DNA of 64,000 bases from an uncultured Lachnospiraceae bacterium (GTDB lineage: Bacteria > Bacillota > Clostridia > Lachnospirales > Lachnospiraceae), in contig CAJTSB010000002.1 of the NCBI GenBank assembly GCA_910578825.1, positions 74,051 to 138,050 of the forward strand. The letters are read 5' to 3'. The notes under the pieces are model-generated. The model saw nothing but the letters and a program-made list of their open reading frames with translations. It was not told where the DNA came from and ran no database searches. The position numbers and the translations under genes are program-made. The first letter of the stretch is position 1; each line of letters opens with the position of its first letter. Positions 34,320-43,553 of this stretch are shown one piece after another.

Positions 34320-34694
34320 TTACTGCTTATCATTCTGTTTGTCACCCTGCTTATCATTCTGTTTGCCATCCTGAACGCTGGAAATGCTGATATCCGCAAA
34401 CACTTCTTCCAGTTTTTCTGTCGGCAGCGGATCCCATCTCATCTGCTCAAGCACCTGCGGGGTTCCAATCCCCTGAAACGATATCTTTTCCCGGTCGCAG
34501 TAGACGAAACACACAAAAAGCAAAATGGCAATCACGCATCGGATGCCAAATGTGGAGCCATTTTCCGCCTCCGTTCCTGCCTGTGATTGCCGCTGCTCCA
34601 TTATCGGCTGCTGCATTTGGTTTCCAAAGGCGGCGCGCGCCTGTTCTACATAATTTCTGCGCTCCCTTGCGCTTTCCTCGATAGATTTTTCCAT
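34320..34694 (-). CDS. Small single-pass membrane protein, unknown
   Basis: A 124-residue protein with a charged N-terminal half (SIEESARERRNYVEQARAAF), one hydrophobic segment (IRCVIAILLFVCFVYC, about 49-64) and a polar tail ending in repeats of the KQNDKQGDK type. The orientation suggests a cytoplasmic N-terminus and extracytoplasmic C-terminus. The frame opens at 34772; the Met at 34694, with a weak AGGAAG, looks the better start. Not recognised; lies between hisIE and the radical-SAM pair. Confidence 0.6.
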   Translation of the reverse strand: MEKSIEESARERRNYVEQARAAFGNQMQQPIMEQRQSQAGTEAENGSTFGIRCVIAILLFVCFVYCDREKISFQGIGTPQVLEQMRWDPLPTEKLEEVFADISISSVQDGKQNDKQGDKQNDKQ

Positions 34695-34796
34695 CCTCAC
34701 ACTTCCTAAATAGCTTTGTACTATTTTAGTAGCCGCATATCGGAAAAATACCTGTTTTCGAAAATAATCCATTATTTAAAATCACTTAATCCCAGT

Positions 34797-34823
34797 AAAA
34801 TCCTGCAGGATTTCTGCAGGATT
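34797..34823 (-). terminator. Terminator of the his operon
   Basis: AATCCTGCAG and CTGCAGGATT form a 10-bp stem with a five-base loop, followed by TTTT on the minus strand, about 25 bases after hisIE. Confidence 0.75.
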
Positions 34824-34846
34824 CTAACTGATAACCATATCTTTAT

Positions 34847-36133
34847 CTAAAACAATCTCTGATTTAATTCTTCCACAACATCTTCCCAGGTAATCCCTGT
34901 CTCCACCATCATGATAATCAAATCATGGATGAAATCACAAATCTCATATGTAATCTCTTCCGGCTCCGTATTCTTGGCCGCAATTACGATTTCTGTGGCC
35001 TCTTCCCCTATGTTCTGTAAAATCTTATCCAACCCTTTATCAAACAGATAATTCGTGTAGGAACCTTCTCTGGGATGTTCTTTTCGCTCAATCACACTGT
35101 CGTACATATCCTCTAATATTTCAAGCGGATTGCGGCTGATATATTGCTTTTTCACCAGATCCTGGAAGAAACAGGTCGGATTTCCCGTATGGCAGGCCGC
35201 GCCTACCTGAGATACATTGGCAAGAATCGTATCTTTGTCACAGTCAATCGTCAATGATTTCACATACTGGTAATGTCCGGACGTTTCTCCCTTTATCCAG
35301 AGTTCCTGACGGCTGCGGCTATAATACGTCATCTTGCCCAGAGCAAGCGTCATCTTATACGCCTCCTCGTTCATATAGGCAAGCATCAGCACTTCACAGG
35401 TCTGATACTCCTGCACAATCACCGGAATCAAACCGTCTGCATTCAGCTTAAACTCCGACCAGGGTATCGCAGAAACAAACTTCCGCGTCTGTATGCCTTC
35501 CGCGTCGAGATCCCTTTTCAAGGCAACAATATCCGTATCCGGATTGCTGACATAATCGCCGCCAATTCCCGTCACGCAATCCCTCTTTAAAATATCAATC
35601 CAGAGTTTCTTACTGTAGCCGGGCACGATTACACTGAACGGCATATCGGCAATATTTGCCAATGCCTCTACAATATTTTCATTCAGCACAACGAGCTTAT
35701 GAATGTATTCTTCCGCCTCTTTTTTATGTTTAAACATTAAATCTACGGTGTCCATTGAAACAAGAAGTTTCTCTTTTCCGAAACGTGGAGCCGCTTCCTG
35801 CGCCATCTGAATGATATCGTGTCTGGAGCCGTCCAAAATAGCCCCCTTGCATCCGGCATAGAGGATCTTCTTGATGTCCTCCATCTTATTGATATTGCCC
35901 CCTCCATACACAGGAATCTCAATGATTCTGCTCAAATGTTTGATGATTTCCAGATGAATGTCATGCTCTTTATCGTTCCTGGACAAATCAAATATGTACA
36001 GTTTATCGACTCCGCTCTCATTATAAAATTTTGCCAGCGCCTTCCAGTCTCCGACAATGGTAAAGTCCTCACGACTCTTTACAGCCTCGCCGTCTTTCAG
36101 GTAAATTGTGGCGATCAGATTTTTGTGCTCCAT
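34847..36133 (-). CDS. hisI: HisIE bifunctional enzyme fused to a HisA/HisF-like barrel
   Basis: A 428-residue fusion. Residues about 1-222 form a HisA/HisF-like (beta/alpha)8 barrel (YLKDGEAVKS, IFDLSRND, VSMDTVDLMF, GIGGDYVSNPDT). About 230-330 is HisI, phosphoribosyl-AMP cyclohydrolase (TYYSRSRQELWIKGETSGH, CHTGNPTC zinc site), and about 335-428 is HisE, phosphoribosyl-ATP pyrophosphatase (IGEEATEIVIAAKN). Aligning KDG with HisF places Tyr11 where HisF has its first catalytic Asp, while the second (Asp128) is kept. HisI and HisE catalyse steps 2 and 3 of histidine synthesis. It is the last gene of the his operon; no separate hisA, hisF or hisH is in the window. Confidence 0.93.
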   Translation of the reverse strand: MEHKNLIATIYLKDGEAVKSREDFTIVGDWKALAKFYNESGVDKLYIFDLSRNDKEHDIHLEIIKHLSRIIEIPVYGGGNINKMEDIKKILYAGCKGAILDGSRHDIIQMAQEAAPRFGKEKLLVSMDTVDLMFKHKKEAEEYIHKLVVLNENIVEALANIADMPFSVIVPGYSKKLWIDILKRDCVTGIGGDYVSNPDTDIVALKRDLDAEGIQTRKFVSAIPWSEFKLNADGLIPVIVQEYQTCEVLMLAYMNEEAYKMTLALGKMTYYSRSRQELWIKGETSGHYQYVKSLTIDCDKDTILANVSQVGAACHTGNPTCFFQDLVKKQYISRNPLEILEDMYDSVIERKEHPREGSYTNYLFDKGLDKILQNIGEEATEIVIAAKNTEPEEITYEICDFIHDLIIMMVETGITWEDVVEELNQRLF

Positions 36134-36141
36134 AATTCCAC

Positions 36142-36735
36142 CTATAAACTACCTTTCGTTGACATGATATCTTTGATTCTGGAATCCTTTGTGGTTGCCT
36201 CATCCAGGGCACGCCCAAACGATTTAAAAAGCCCCTCAATCATATGATGGTTGTTTACTCCCGACAAAATTTTCATATGCAGGTTCATTCCCGCACTGTA
36301 AGAGACTGCATAAAAAAATTCACGCACCATCTCTGTCTCCATATAGCCTACCCGCTCCGCTGTAAACGCTCCGTCAAATACAAAATAAGGCCTTCCGCTC
36401 AAGTCAATGGCGCACAGCACTAACGTCTCATCCATGGGAAGGATGCAGCTCCCATAACGCTTGATGCCCTTCTTATCCTTCAACGCATATCGAATTGCAT
36501 TTCCAAGCACAATCCCGGTATCCTCAATGGAATGATGGGTATCAACAATCAGATCGCCTTTGACCTGAACCTTCAGATCAAAAAAGCCGTGGCGCGCAAA
36601 CCCATCCAGCATATGGTCAAAAAACCCAATTCCAGTATCCAACTGCGTCTCGCCGCTCCCATCCAAGTTCAGGGTAAGGTTGATGTCGGTCTCTTTCGTC
36701 CTGCGGCGCTGCCTGTTGATTCTTCCTTCTGACAT
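36142..36735 (-). CDS. hisB: Imidazoleglycerol-phosphate dehydratase
   Basis: Dehydrates imidazoleglycerol phosphate to the acetol form. Two metal-binding repeats, GIGFFDHMLDGFARHG and GDLIVDTHHSIED, then NNHHMIEGLFKSFGRAL, mark the family. The frame opens at 36780 inside hisD; GAGGGA lies just before the ATG at 36735 (MSEGRINRQRRRTKE), the usual start. Length 197 residues. Confidence 0.97.
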   Translation of the reverse strand: MSEGRINRQRRRTKETDINLTLNLDGSGETQLDTGIGFFDHMLDGFARHGFFDLKVQVKGDLIVDTHHSIEDTGIVLGNAIRYALKDKKGIKRYGSCILPMDETLVLCAIDLSGRPYFVFDGAFTAERVGYMETEMVREFFYAVSYSAGMNLHMKILSGVNNHHMIEGLFKSFGRALDEATTKDSRIKDIMSTKGSL

Positions 36736-36760
36736 AAAATCCCTCATTTCCGGTTTTCTC

Positions 36761-38062
36761 TTACCTGTTGTTATCCTCAAACCTTACTTTAATCGAATTT
36801 GCGTGCGCCGTCAACCGTTCTGACTCCGCAAATTGAATAATATCTTTATAAACCGGCGCAAGCGCCTCTTTTGTATAAGATATAATACTCGATTTCTTTA
36901 CAAAACTGTCCACGCCCAGAGGAGAGAAAAATTTTGCCGTACCATTGGTCGGCAGCACGTGATTCGGTCCTGCGAAATAGTCGCCCAATGGCTCGCTGGC
37001 ATATTCCCCCAGGAAAATTGCCCCCGCATTTTTAATTTTTGTCATGATATCGTACGGATTCGCCGTCAGAATTTCCAAATGCTCCGACGCAATCTCATTC
37101 GCTGCCTCAATCGCTTCGTCCATATCCTGCGCTACGAGAATATAACCATAATTCTCCAGCGATTTTTCAATAATATCTTTTCTGGAAAGCGTGGCGGTAA
37201 ATCTATCCACTTCCTCGGAAACCTGTGCGGCAAACGTCTCACTGGTCGTAATCAGGATGGCGCTCGCAAGCTCGTCATGTTCTGCCTGAGACAGCAAATC
37301 TGCGGCAGCATAGCGCGGATTGGCGCTCTCGTCGGCAAGGACAAGAATTTCACTCGGTCCGGCAATGGAATCTATGCTCACATGTCCAAACACCGCCTTC
37401 TTTGCCAACGCCACATAGATATTTCCCGGTCCTACAATCTTATCTACCTTGGGAATGCTTTCCGTTCCAAACGCAAGCGCGGCAACTGCCTGCGCGCCGC
37501 CCACCTTGTAGATTTCATCTGCTCCGGCAAGGTCTGCTGCGGCGAGCGTCGCCGGATTTACCTTCCCTTCCCTGTCACAGGGCGTCGTCATGACAATTTT
37601 CTCTACCCCTGCCACCTTTGCCGGCAGGATATTCATCAGAACGGAGGAGGGATAAGCGGCCTTTCCACCCGGAACATACACGCCAACACAGGATAACGGC
37701 GTTACCTTCTGTCCCAATAACACGCCGTCCGGTCTGCTGTCAAACCAGCTGTATTGTTTCTGTTTCTCATGATAACTGCGAATATTTTCCAGTGATTTCT
37801 TCATGACGTCAATCAGTTTTTCATCGATTAGTCCGTATGCCTCCTCAATTTCCTCTTTTGTCACACGAATATTTTCTTTGTGAATCTCTGCGCCGTCAAA
37901 CTGTTTCGTGTATGCAAAAACAGCGCTGTCGCCATTTTCCTTCACTTCCTCGACAATCGAATTTACACGATCCTCATACTGCTTATAACTGTTCGGACTT
38001 CGTTTCAGAAGACTTTCCAAAAGATTCTTCTTCGTTTCCTCCGTCAATTTCAAGATTCTCAT
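36761..38062 (-). CDS. hisD: Histidinol dehydrogenase
   Basis: Catalyses the last two NAD-dependent oxidations to histidine. Segments PLSCVGVYVPGGKAAYPSSVLM, DKIVGPGNIYVALAKK, SIDSIAGPSEILVLAD, SQAEHDELASA and AGAIFLGEYASEPLGDYFAG (zinc and substrate residues) are intact. The start at 38062 has GGAGG nine bases upstream; the frame opens 13 codons earlier, inside hisG. Length 433 residues, normal. Confidence 0.98.
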   Translation of the reverse strand: MRILKLTEETKKNLLESLLKRSPNSYKQYEDRVNSIVEEVKENGDSAVFAYTKQFDGAEIHKENIRVTKEEIEEAYGLIDEKLIDVMKKSLENIRSYHEKQKQYSWFDSRPDGVLLGQKVTPLSCVGVYVPGGKAAYPSSVLMNILPAKVAGVEKIVMTTPCDREGKVNPATLAAADLAGADEIYKVGGAQAVAALAFGTESIPKVDKIVGPGNIYVALAKKAVFGHVSIDSIAGPSEILVLADESANPRYAAADLLSQAEHDELASAILITTSETFAAQVSEEVDRFTATLSRKDIIEKSLENYGYILVAQDMDEAIEAANEIASEHLEILTANPYDIMTKIKNAGAIFLGEYASEPLGDYFAGPNHVLPTNGTAKFFSPLGVDSFVKKSSIISYTKEALAPVYKDIIQFAESERLTAHANSIKVRFEDNNR

Positions 38063-38097
38063 CGTATTTTTCCTCCTCATCCCAAATCCGGGTCCTC

Positions 38098-38733
38098 TCA
38101 TAGAACCTCTTTCAAATCCCGAATCAATTTCGTGATGCGTTCATTCTCCATCTTCATGCTGACCTGGTTTACCACCATCCTTGCAGACAGGGGGCACACT
38201 TCTTCAAGCACGCCAAGTCCGTTTTCACGCAGCGTAGAACCGGTCTCCACAATATCTACAATGACCTCTGACAGTCCTACAATAGGAGCCAGCTCGATGG
38301 AACCGTTTAATTTGATAATCTCTACGGTCTGATGTTTCTTATTGTAGAAATAATCCTTGGCTATTCTCGGATATTTCGTAGCCACCCGGATCAGTTCATG
38401 GTGTTGTAACAATTCCTGTGCCTCCTTCGGTCCGCAGACGCACATCCTGCACTTCCCGAATCCCAGATCCAGAACTTCATAGATATTGCGCGCTTCTTCC
38501 AGAATTGTATCTTTACCGACCACGCCGATATCTGCCGCACCATATTCTACATAAGTCGGTACGTCCGGTCCTTTGGCAAGGAAAAATTTCAGTTTCAGCT
38601 CTTCGTTGACAAAGATCAGTTTACGGGTATCTTTTTCTTTCATTTCCTGACAGGTAATCCCTATTTTCTCAAAGGTGGCAAGCGTCTGTTTTGCCAGACG
38701 TCCCTTTCCCAATGCAAATGTTAAATATCTCAT
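38098..38733 (-). CDS. hisG: ATP phosphoribosyltransferase, short catalytic form
   Basis: First and committed step of histidine synthesis. The 211-residue short form (FALGKGRLAKQTLATFEKIG, GAADIGVVGKDTI, VDIVETGSTLRENGL) lacks the C-terminal regulatory domain and therefore needs HisZ, encoded directly upstream. Starts at 38733; adjacent to hisZ by 34 bases. Confidence 0.97.
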   Translation of the reverse strand: MRYLTFALGKGRLAKQTLATFEKIGITCQEMKEKDTRKLIFVNEELKLKFFLAKGPDVPTYVEYGAADIGVVGKDTILEEARNIYEVLDLGFGKCRMCVCGPKEAQELLQHHELIRVATKYPRIAKDYFYNKKHQTVEIIKLNGSIELAPIVGLSEVIVDIVETGSTLRENGLGVLEEVCPLSARMVVNQVSMKMENERITKLIRDLKEVL

Positions 38734-38767
38734 ATTTCCTCCATTCCGTGCGCTCGTGAGAATTTTC

Positions 38768-39955
38768 CTACTCGATGAACATCAGTGATTGCATATGCAT
38801 ACGCTGTGCGTAAGAGCGATAATCCTCCTCGGTCTTACCATCTTCCCAGCACACAAGCGCAGCCCCAAGTTCCTGTTCACGCAGAGACACCGCACGCGCA
38901 ATGGCGTCTTTTTGTTTCTCTTCGCGGTACACAATCAACGTCTGGTTATTCTCAACCGGTATCTCAATCTTTTGCCGCGCCAGCGCTGCCAAAAGCTGGT
39001 CGATAACAACTGCAAATCCAATCGAAGGAGCATGTTTTCCAAAATAATCCATCAGTTTGTCGTAGCGTCCACCCTTTACAATCGGCTCCCCGCTCCCAAA
39101 CGTATAACCGGAAAATATGATGCCTGTATAGTAATGATACGTACTGAGCATCCCAAGCTCTATCGAAACGTATTTCTCCACCCCATAACAGCAAAGAACC
39201 TGCATCAGAGAATCAAGGCGTTCCAGAGCTTTTAAAATAACCGGATACCCGGCGGATAATTCTTTTGCACGATTCATGAGGTCGTCCGTCATACAGAGGT
39301 TTCCCAGCAGGGAAAACAATTCTTTTAATTCTCCGCACAGATGCAGAGAATCTACAAGTTCCTCCACGCCGAAGAAATTCTTGTTGGAAATCAGAGTAAT
39401 CAAATCCTGCTCCATCTCCTCTTCTATCTCTGCTGCCTGTATCAGCCCATGAAAGAAATCCATATGTCCCACGCCAATCTGAAACTCTTTAAGTCCAGCT
39501 GCCCGCAGGGAGTCCACAACCAGCGCAAGCACCTCCGCGTCCGCCGCAACAGAATTATCACCCACCAACTCTGCGCCAAGCTGGGTGTTTTCCTTTAACC
39601 TTCCCTGATAACTGTGATTGTTGATGAATGTATTTCCCATATAGCAAAGGCGCACCGGACATTCCTCATCCCCGTAATATTTTGCCACGCATCTTGCAAT
39701 GGACGGCGTCATGTCGGGACGTAATACCAGCGTATTTCCCTCTCGATCAAAAAATTTATACAAATCCCTGGAGGGGGTGGTGCCGATTTCCCGGCTGAAA
39801 ATGTCAAAAAATTCAAATGTTGGCGTCTCAATTGCATGATATCCGTACTTTTGTAGCACTTTTTGCAGATTTTCCTGCAAAATCATTTTCCGCGCACATT
39901 CCATGTTATAGATGTCCCGAACACCCTCAGGGGTATGTAATAATCTTCGTTTCAT
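38768..39955 (-). CDS. hisZ: ATP phosphoribosyltransferase regulatory subunit HisZ
   Basis: A histidyl-tRNA-synthetase-like protein of 395 residues (EGVRDIYNMECARKMIL, VLRPDMTPSIARCVAKYY, YYTGIIFSGYTFGSGEPI, GGRYDKLMDYFG) without the anticodon-binding function. With short HisG it forms the hetero-octamer and gives histidine feedback inhibition. First gene of the operon, from the promoter at 40017-40045. It could be confused with HisS, but the neighbouring short hisG and the divergent motif 3 fit HisZ. Confidence 0.95.
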   Translation of the reverse strand: MKRRLLHTPEGVRDIYNMECARKMILQENLQKVLQKYGYHAIETPTFEFFDIFSREIGTTPSRDLYKFFDREGNTLVLRPDMTPSIARCVAKYYGDEECPVRLCYMGNTFINNHSYQGRLKENTQLGAELVGDNSVAADAEVLALVVDSLRAAGLKEFQIGVGHMDFFHGLIQAAEIEEEMEQDLITLISNKNFFGVEELVDSLHLCGELKELFSLLGNLCMTDDLMNRAKELSAGYPVILKALERLDSLMQVLCCYGVEKYVSIELGMLSTYHYYTGIIFSGYTFGSGEPIVKGGRYDKLMDYFGKHAPSIGFAVVIDQLLAALARQKIEIPVENNQTLIVYREEKQKDAIARAVSLREQELGAALVCWEDGKTEEDYRSYAQRMHMQSLMFIE

Positions 39956-40016
39956 GTTATAATCCTTTCCAATTTCACTTTAGCGTGATAGTGTGTTATC
40001 GTATTAAACACCGCAT

Positions 40017-40045
40017 ATTATATCGAACCTAATGCAAAATGTCAA
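40017..40045 (-). promoter_or_regulatory. Promoter of the his operon
   Basis: Perfect TTGACA (40040-40045) and TATAAT (40017-40022) with a 17-base spacer; the -35 overlaps the recU stop. The leader is only about 55 bases, too short for a T-box. It contains GTGTTTAATACGATAACAC (about 39991-40009), an inverted-repeat-like operator candidate. Confidence 0.88.
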
Positions 40046-40575
40046 CCTCGTTTTTCCAAATCAAGCTGCATGGCATCCAGATAAGGTACCATCAACCCTC
40101 CTCTGGAGGTGATGAAATACTCCTGCTCCAACTCCTCATAGCGGAAACTTTTTCTTCCTCCCTGTTTAGCGCGCAGCCAAAACTCCATCAGCTTTTCATA
40201 GCGCAGATAATAACTTTCATTGCGATGGGAATAAAAGATGAGCAGAAAGGCAATTCCCTGCTGCGCCTCAAAATCACCCATAAAACGCACCTGATGGGGA
40301 TGAATATTCTGCAAGGGAAACGTATCCGTATGGCATTCCTTGGCATCAAAGCAGACCGGAATCCCCTGCACCGCCCCGATATAATCGACGGTACTCTTTT
40401 GGTCAAAATAAGCAAGCGTAATATGACGGCTCTCCTTGTCAATATTGATGGGCGTAATAGGGGTCGGTACCTTTTGTATCAACGCCAGTCCATGCTCCGC
40501 ATATTTTTCATTGGTAAGGTTTATCAGTTCTTCTAAGGTGGAGCCTCTGAGCCCCCGCGAATTCCAGGTAGCCAT
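40042..40575 (-). CDS. recU: Holliday junction resolvase RecU
   Basis: A 177-residue nuclease of the RecU family that resolves Holliday junctions in Firmicutes. Catalytic-region residues are visible in STVDYIGAVQGIPVCFDAKEC (Asp, Glu and Lys of the PD-(D/E)xK fold), with HQVRFMGDFEAQQGIAFLLI after it. GGATTT lies just upstream of the ATG. Unlike Bacillus, it is not beside pbp1; here it follows rluA by 22 bases. Confidence 0.9.
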   Translation of the reverse strand: MATWNSRGLRGSTLEELINLTNEKYAEHGLALIQKVPTPITPINIDKESRHITLAYFDQKSTVDYIGAVQGIPVCFDAKECHTDTFPLQNIHPHQVRFMGDFEAQQGIAFLLIFYSHRNESYYLRYEKLMEFWLRAKQGGRKSFRYEELEQEYFITSRGGLMVPYLDAMQLDLEKRG

Positions 40576-40597
40576 AGAAATCCTTTCTCTAACTATG

Positions 40598-41653
40598 TTA
40601 ATTTTTCATATAGATAAACGACGCCTCCAATACCCGCGCAAATTCGCGTCCCGGCGGTGCATGAAATTCCCTGCCGTCCGGAAATCTCATGCGGCAGGCG
40701 TGAAGCATCTGATTCTGAATCTGAAAATGATGGAAAAACCAGTGGTTTACCTTTTTATCCCCATATCTGGGATCTCCCACAATCGGATGTCCCATGGAGG
40801 CCAAATGCGCCCTGATCTGATGGGAGCGTCCGGTAATCAAATGCACTTCCAACAGCGTAAACAGCTCTGCATCCCCGGAAAAATCCTGTTCCCCCGCTTT
40901 TTGCAGACAGGATTTTCCGTTTTCTGTGGTTCCTTTCCTGTAACAGGATATCGGCGTATAGCCCGTCTTAATATATTTGCTGCCTGGCTGTTCCTCTGCA
41001 AAAATCCTCACCTGATTACTTTCTTCCTCCTTGCACAGCCAGCCCTCAATCACTGCCGGTTCGCTGACCCTTCCTTTCACCAGACAGGAATAATATTTTG
41101 CAACTTGTCGGCTGTTTAACTGTTGCGCCATATCCTGAAGTCCCTTTAAGCTCTTGCCTGCAATCAGAAGACCAGACGTGTTACGGTCAAGCCGGTTACA
41201 GATAGAAGGGACAAATGTTGCCAGATCTTCGCGCGCTATCGCATGTTGGTGCAAAAGATAGCCAATGATGTATTCATTCGCTGATATATCATCGGCTTTC
41301 GCCTTTTGGGACAACATGCCGGACGGCTTATTGATGATCAGAATATCCTCATCCTCATAGACAATATCCAATGGGCGAAAGGGGTAATCATCCGTCGTTT
41401 GGCGAAAATCATCCCCGGAAGAGTGTAACACCGGCGATGCAAACCGTAAAAAAGTTTCTTCGCTTAAAAATAACTTTACCTTATCGCTCTCTTTCAACTT
41501 CTCGGAGCCGTCTGCCCTTTTCCCATTGAGGATAATATTCTTTTTGCGAAGCATTTTATAGATAAAACCAGACGGGGCTTTCGATAATAACTTTTTGAGA
41601 TATTTATCAAACCGCTGTCCCGCTTCGTTTTTCCTGATTTCAAATGTCTGCAT
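40598..41653 (-). CDS. RluA-family pseudouridine synthase
   Basis: Modifies uridines in rRNA or tRNA. An N-terminal S4-like domain (about 15-75) precedes the synthase domain with the catalytic Asp in NRLDRNTSGLLIAGK and HQIRAHLASMGHPIVGDPRYG near the end. The frame opens at 41770, but the ATG at 41653 overlaps the ygiQ stop by one base (TGATG) and has AAAGGAG seven bases upstream. Length 351 residues; the exact target (RluC or RluD type) is not resolvable. Confidence 0.94.
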   Translation of the reverse strand: MQTFEIRKNEAGQRFDKYLKKLLSKAPSGFIYKMLRKKNIILNGKRADGSEKLKESDKVKLFLSEETFLRFASPVLHSSGDDFRQTTDDYPFRPLDIVYEDEDILIINKPSGMLSQKAKADDISANEYIIGYLLHQHAIAREDLATFVPSICNRLDRNTSGLLIAGKSLKGLQDMAQQLNSRQVAKYYSCLVKGRVSEPAVIEGWLCKEEESNQVRIFAEEQPGSKYIKTGYTPISCYRKGTTENGKSCLQKAGEQDFSGDAELFTLLEVHLITGRSHQIRAHLASMGHPIVGDPRYGDKKVNHWFFHHFQIQNQMLHACRMRFPDGREFHAPPGREFARVLEASFIYMKN

Positions 41654-43545
41654 CAGTTTCTCCTTTTTTTGTGTACATTGCGAATCGTTCCCCGTTTTGC
41701 CCCGGATTTCATTTTTTCCCTGTCCGTTCCTTTTCCTCTGTCTGCCGTTTTTCTGGGTGGAATCAGGCATTTTTTATCAAAACCAATCAAATCGGTGCGT
41801 CCCGTCTTTTGCAACGCCTCTTTTACCAGCTCGTAATTCTTCGGCTCACGGTACTGGATGAGCGCGCGCTGCATTGCTTTCTCATGCGGACTTTTTGCAA
41901 CATACACCGGTTTCATTGTGCGCGGGTCCAGCCCGGTATAATACATACAGGTGGAAATCGTCGCGGGTGTGGGATAAAAATCCTGTACCTGCTGCGGCAT
42001 GTAGCCCAAATCCCGCAAAAATTCTGCCAGCTCCACCGCCTCCTTTAGCGTCGAACCCGGATGGGAAGACATCAGATAGGGGACAAGGTATTGTTTCTTC
42101 CCCAGCTTTTGGTTCACCTTCTCATACTCTCGGACAAACTGATGATACACCGCCGCTTTTGGTTTTCCCATTTTCTCCAATACAACATCGGAAATATGCT
42201 CCGGCGCTACTTTCAGCTGTCCGCTGACATGGTACTGGCATAGCTCCCGCAGAAACGTGCGCTCTTTGTCCGCCAGAAGATAATCGAACCGAATGCCGGA
42301 ACGGATAAACACCTTCTTGACTTTGGGAATCTCACGCAATTTACGCAGCAGCTTCAAATAATCCTGATGGTCTGCCTTCAGGTTCTTACATGGCTCCGGA
42401 AACAAACACTGTCTCTTCGTACAGACGCCCTGCGCAAGTTGTTTGTCACACGCCGGAAACCGAAAATTTGCCGTAGGTCCTCCTACGTCATGAATATATC
42501 CCTTGAAATCCGGCTCTTTTGTGAGAAGTTTCGCTTCCTCGACAATGGATGCATGGCTCCTTGCCTGTATCATCCGTCCCTGATGAAAGGTGAGGGCACA
42601 GAAACTGCATCCGCCAAAACATCCCCGGTTGCTGGTAAGGCTAAAACGCACCTCTGAAATCGCCGGAACACCCCCCTGCGCCTCATAGGACGGGTGGTAG
42701 GTACGCATATAGGGAAGTGCATAAACGTCATCCATTTCCTGCTGAGAAAGCGGCTTTGCCGGAGGATTCTGCACGACATAGATTTTGTTGGGATAACTTT
42801 CTGCCAGCCGCCTGCCGCTAAAAGGATCTGTATTGCAATACTGCTGATAAAAACTCTCGGCGTAAGAAACCTTATCCTCCCTTACACGCTCAAATTCCGG
42901 CAGAAACACAGCGTCATAGATATCCTCTCTCTTCTGCGTCTTATACACCGTTCCCGGTACAAATGTAATATCCTTAACGTCAATGCCGCTGTCAAGCGCC
43001 TCCGCCAGCTCGATAATGCTGTGTTCTCCCATGCCGTACATCAGAATGTCCGCACCGCTGTCAAGAAGTATTGAGCGTTTGACTTTATTGCTCCAGTAGT
43101 CGTAATGCGCCAGGCGGCGCAGGCTCGCCTCCACACCGCCAATCAGAATCGGAGTCTTTTTATAGGTCTGCCGGATTAAATTTCCATATACCACAGTGGC
43201 GTAATCCGGTCGTTTTCCCATAATCCCGCCCGGGGTAAAGGCATCCTTTTCCCGCAGGCGTTTCGATACGCTGTAATGGTTCACCATCGAATCCATATTT
43301 CCGGCGCTCACCAAAAACGCAAGCCGTGGCTCCCCGTAGATGGCAATGCTTTCTTTGTTCTTCCAATCCGGCTGCGAAATAATACCCACAGAATATCCAT
43401 GCGCCTCGAGCAGGCGGCTGATAATGGCATGTCCAAATGAAGGATGATCCACGTAGGCATCCCCGATGACATACACAAAATCAAACTGCTCAATTCCGCG
43501 CGCCCTCATTTCCTTTTGACTGATTGGCAGAAACTTTTTCTCCAT
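41653..43545 (-). CDS. ygiQ: YgiQ family radical-SAM protein
   Basis: A 630-residue protein of the YgiQ/UPF0313 family. The [4Fe-4S] motif is CFGGCSFCALTFHQG (about residue 310); further features are ILIGGVEASLRRLAHYDYWS near the N-terminus and a basic C-terminal tail. The reaction is not established. It lies in a run of rRNA/RNA-modification genes and overlaps rluA by one base. Confidence 0.93.
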   Translation of the reverse strand: MEKKFLPISQKEMRARGIEQFDFVYVIGDAYVDHPSFGHAIISRLLEAHGYSVGIISQPDWKNKESIAIYGEPRLAFLVSAGNMDSMVNHYSVSKRLREKDAFTPGGIMGKRPDYATVVYGNLIRQTYKKTPILIGGVEASLRRLAHYDYWSNKVKRSILLDSGADILMYGMGEHSIIELAEALDSGIDVKDITFVPGTVYKTQKREDIYDAVFLPEFERVREDKVSYAESFYQQYCNTDPFSGRRLAESYPNKIYVVQNPPAKPLSQQEMDDVYALPYMRTYHPSYEAQGGVPAISEVRFSLTSNRGCFGGCSFCALTFHQGRMIQARSHASIVEEAKLLTKEPDFKGYIHDVGGPTANFRFPACDKQLAQGVCTKRQCLFPEPCKNLKADHQDYLKLLRKLREIPKVKKVFIRSGIRFDYLLADKERTFLRELCQYHVSGQLKVAPEHISDVVLEKMGKPKAAVYHQFVREYEKVNQKLGKKQYLVPYLMSSHPGSTLKEAVELAEFLRDLGYMPQQVQDFYPTPATISTCMYYTGLDPRTMKPVYVAKSPHEKAMQRALIQYREPKNYELVKEALQKTGRTDLIGFDKKCLIPPRKTADRGKGTDREKMKSGAKRGTIRNVHKKRRN

Positions 43546-43553
43546 GACCTCTC

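Noticed and set aside
39956..40016. T-box or histidine riboswitch before hisZ
   Set aside because: The predicted leader is only about 55 bases, too short for a T-box, and has no T-box motif.
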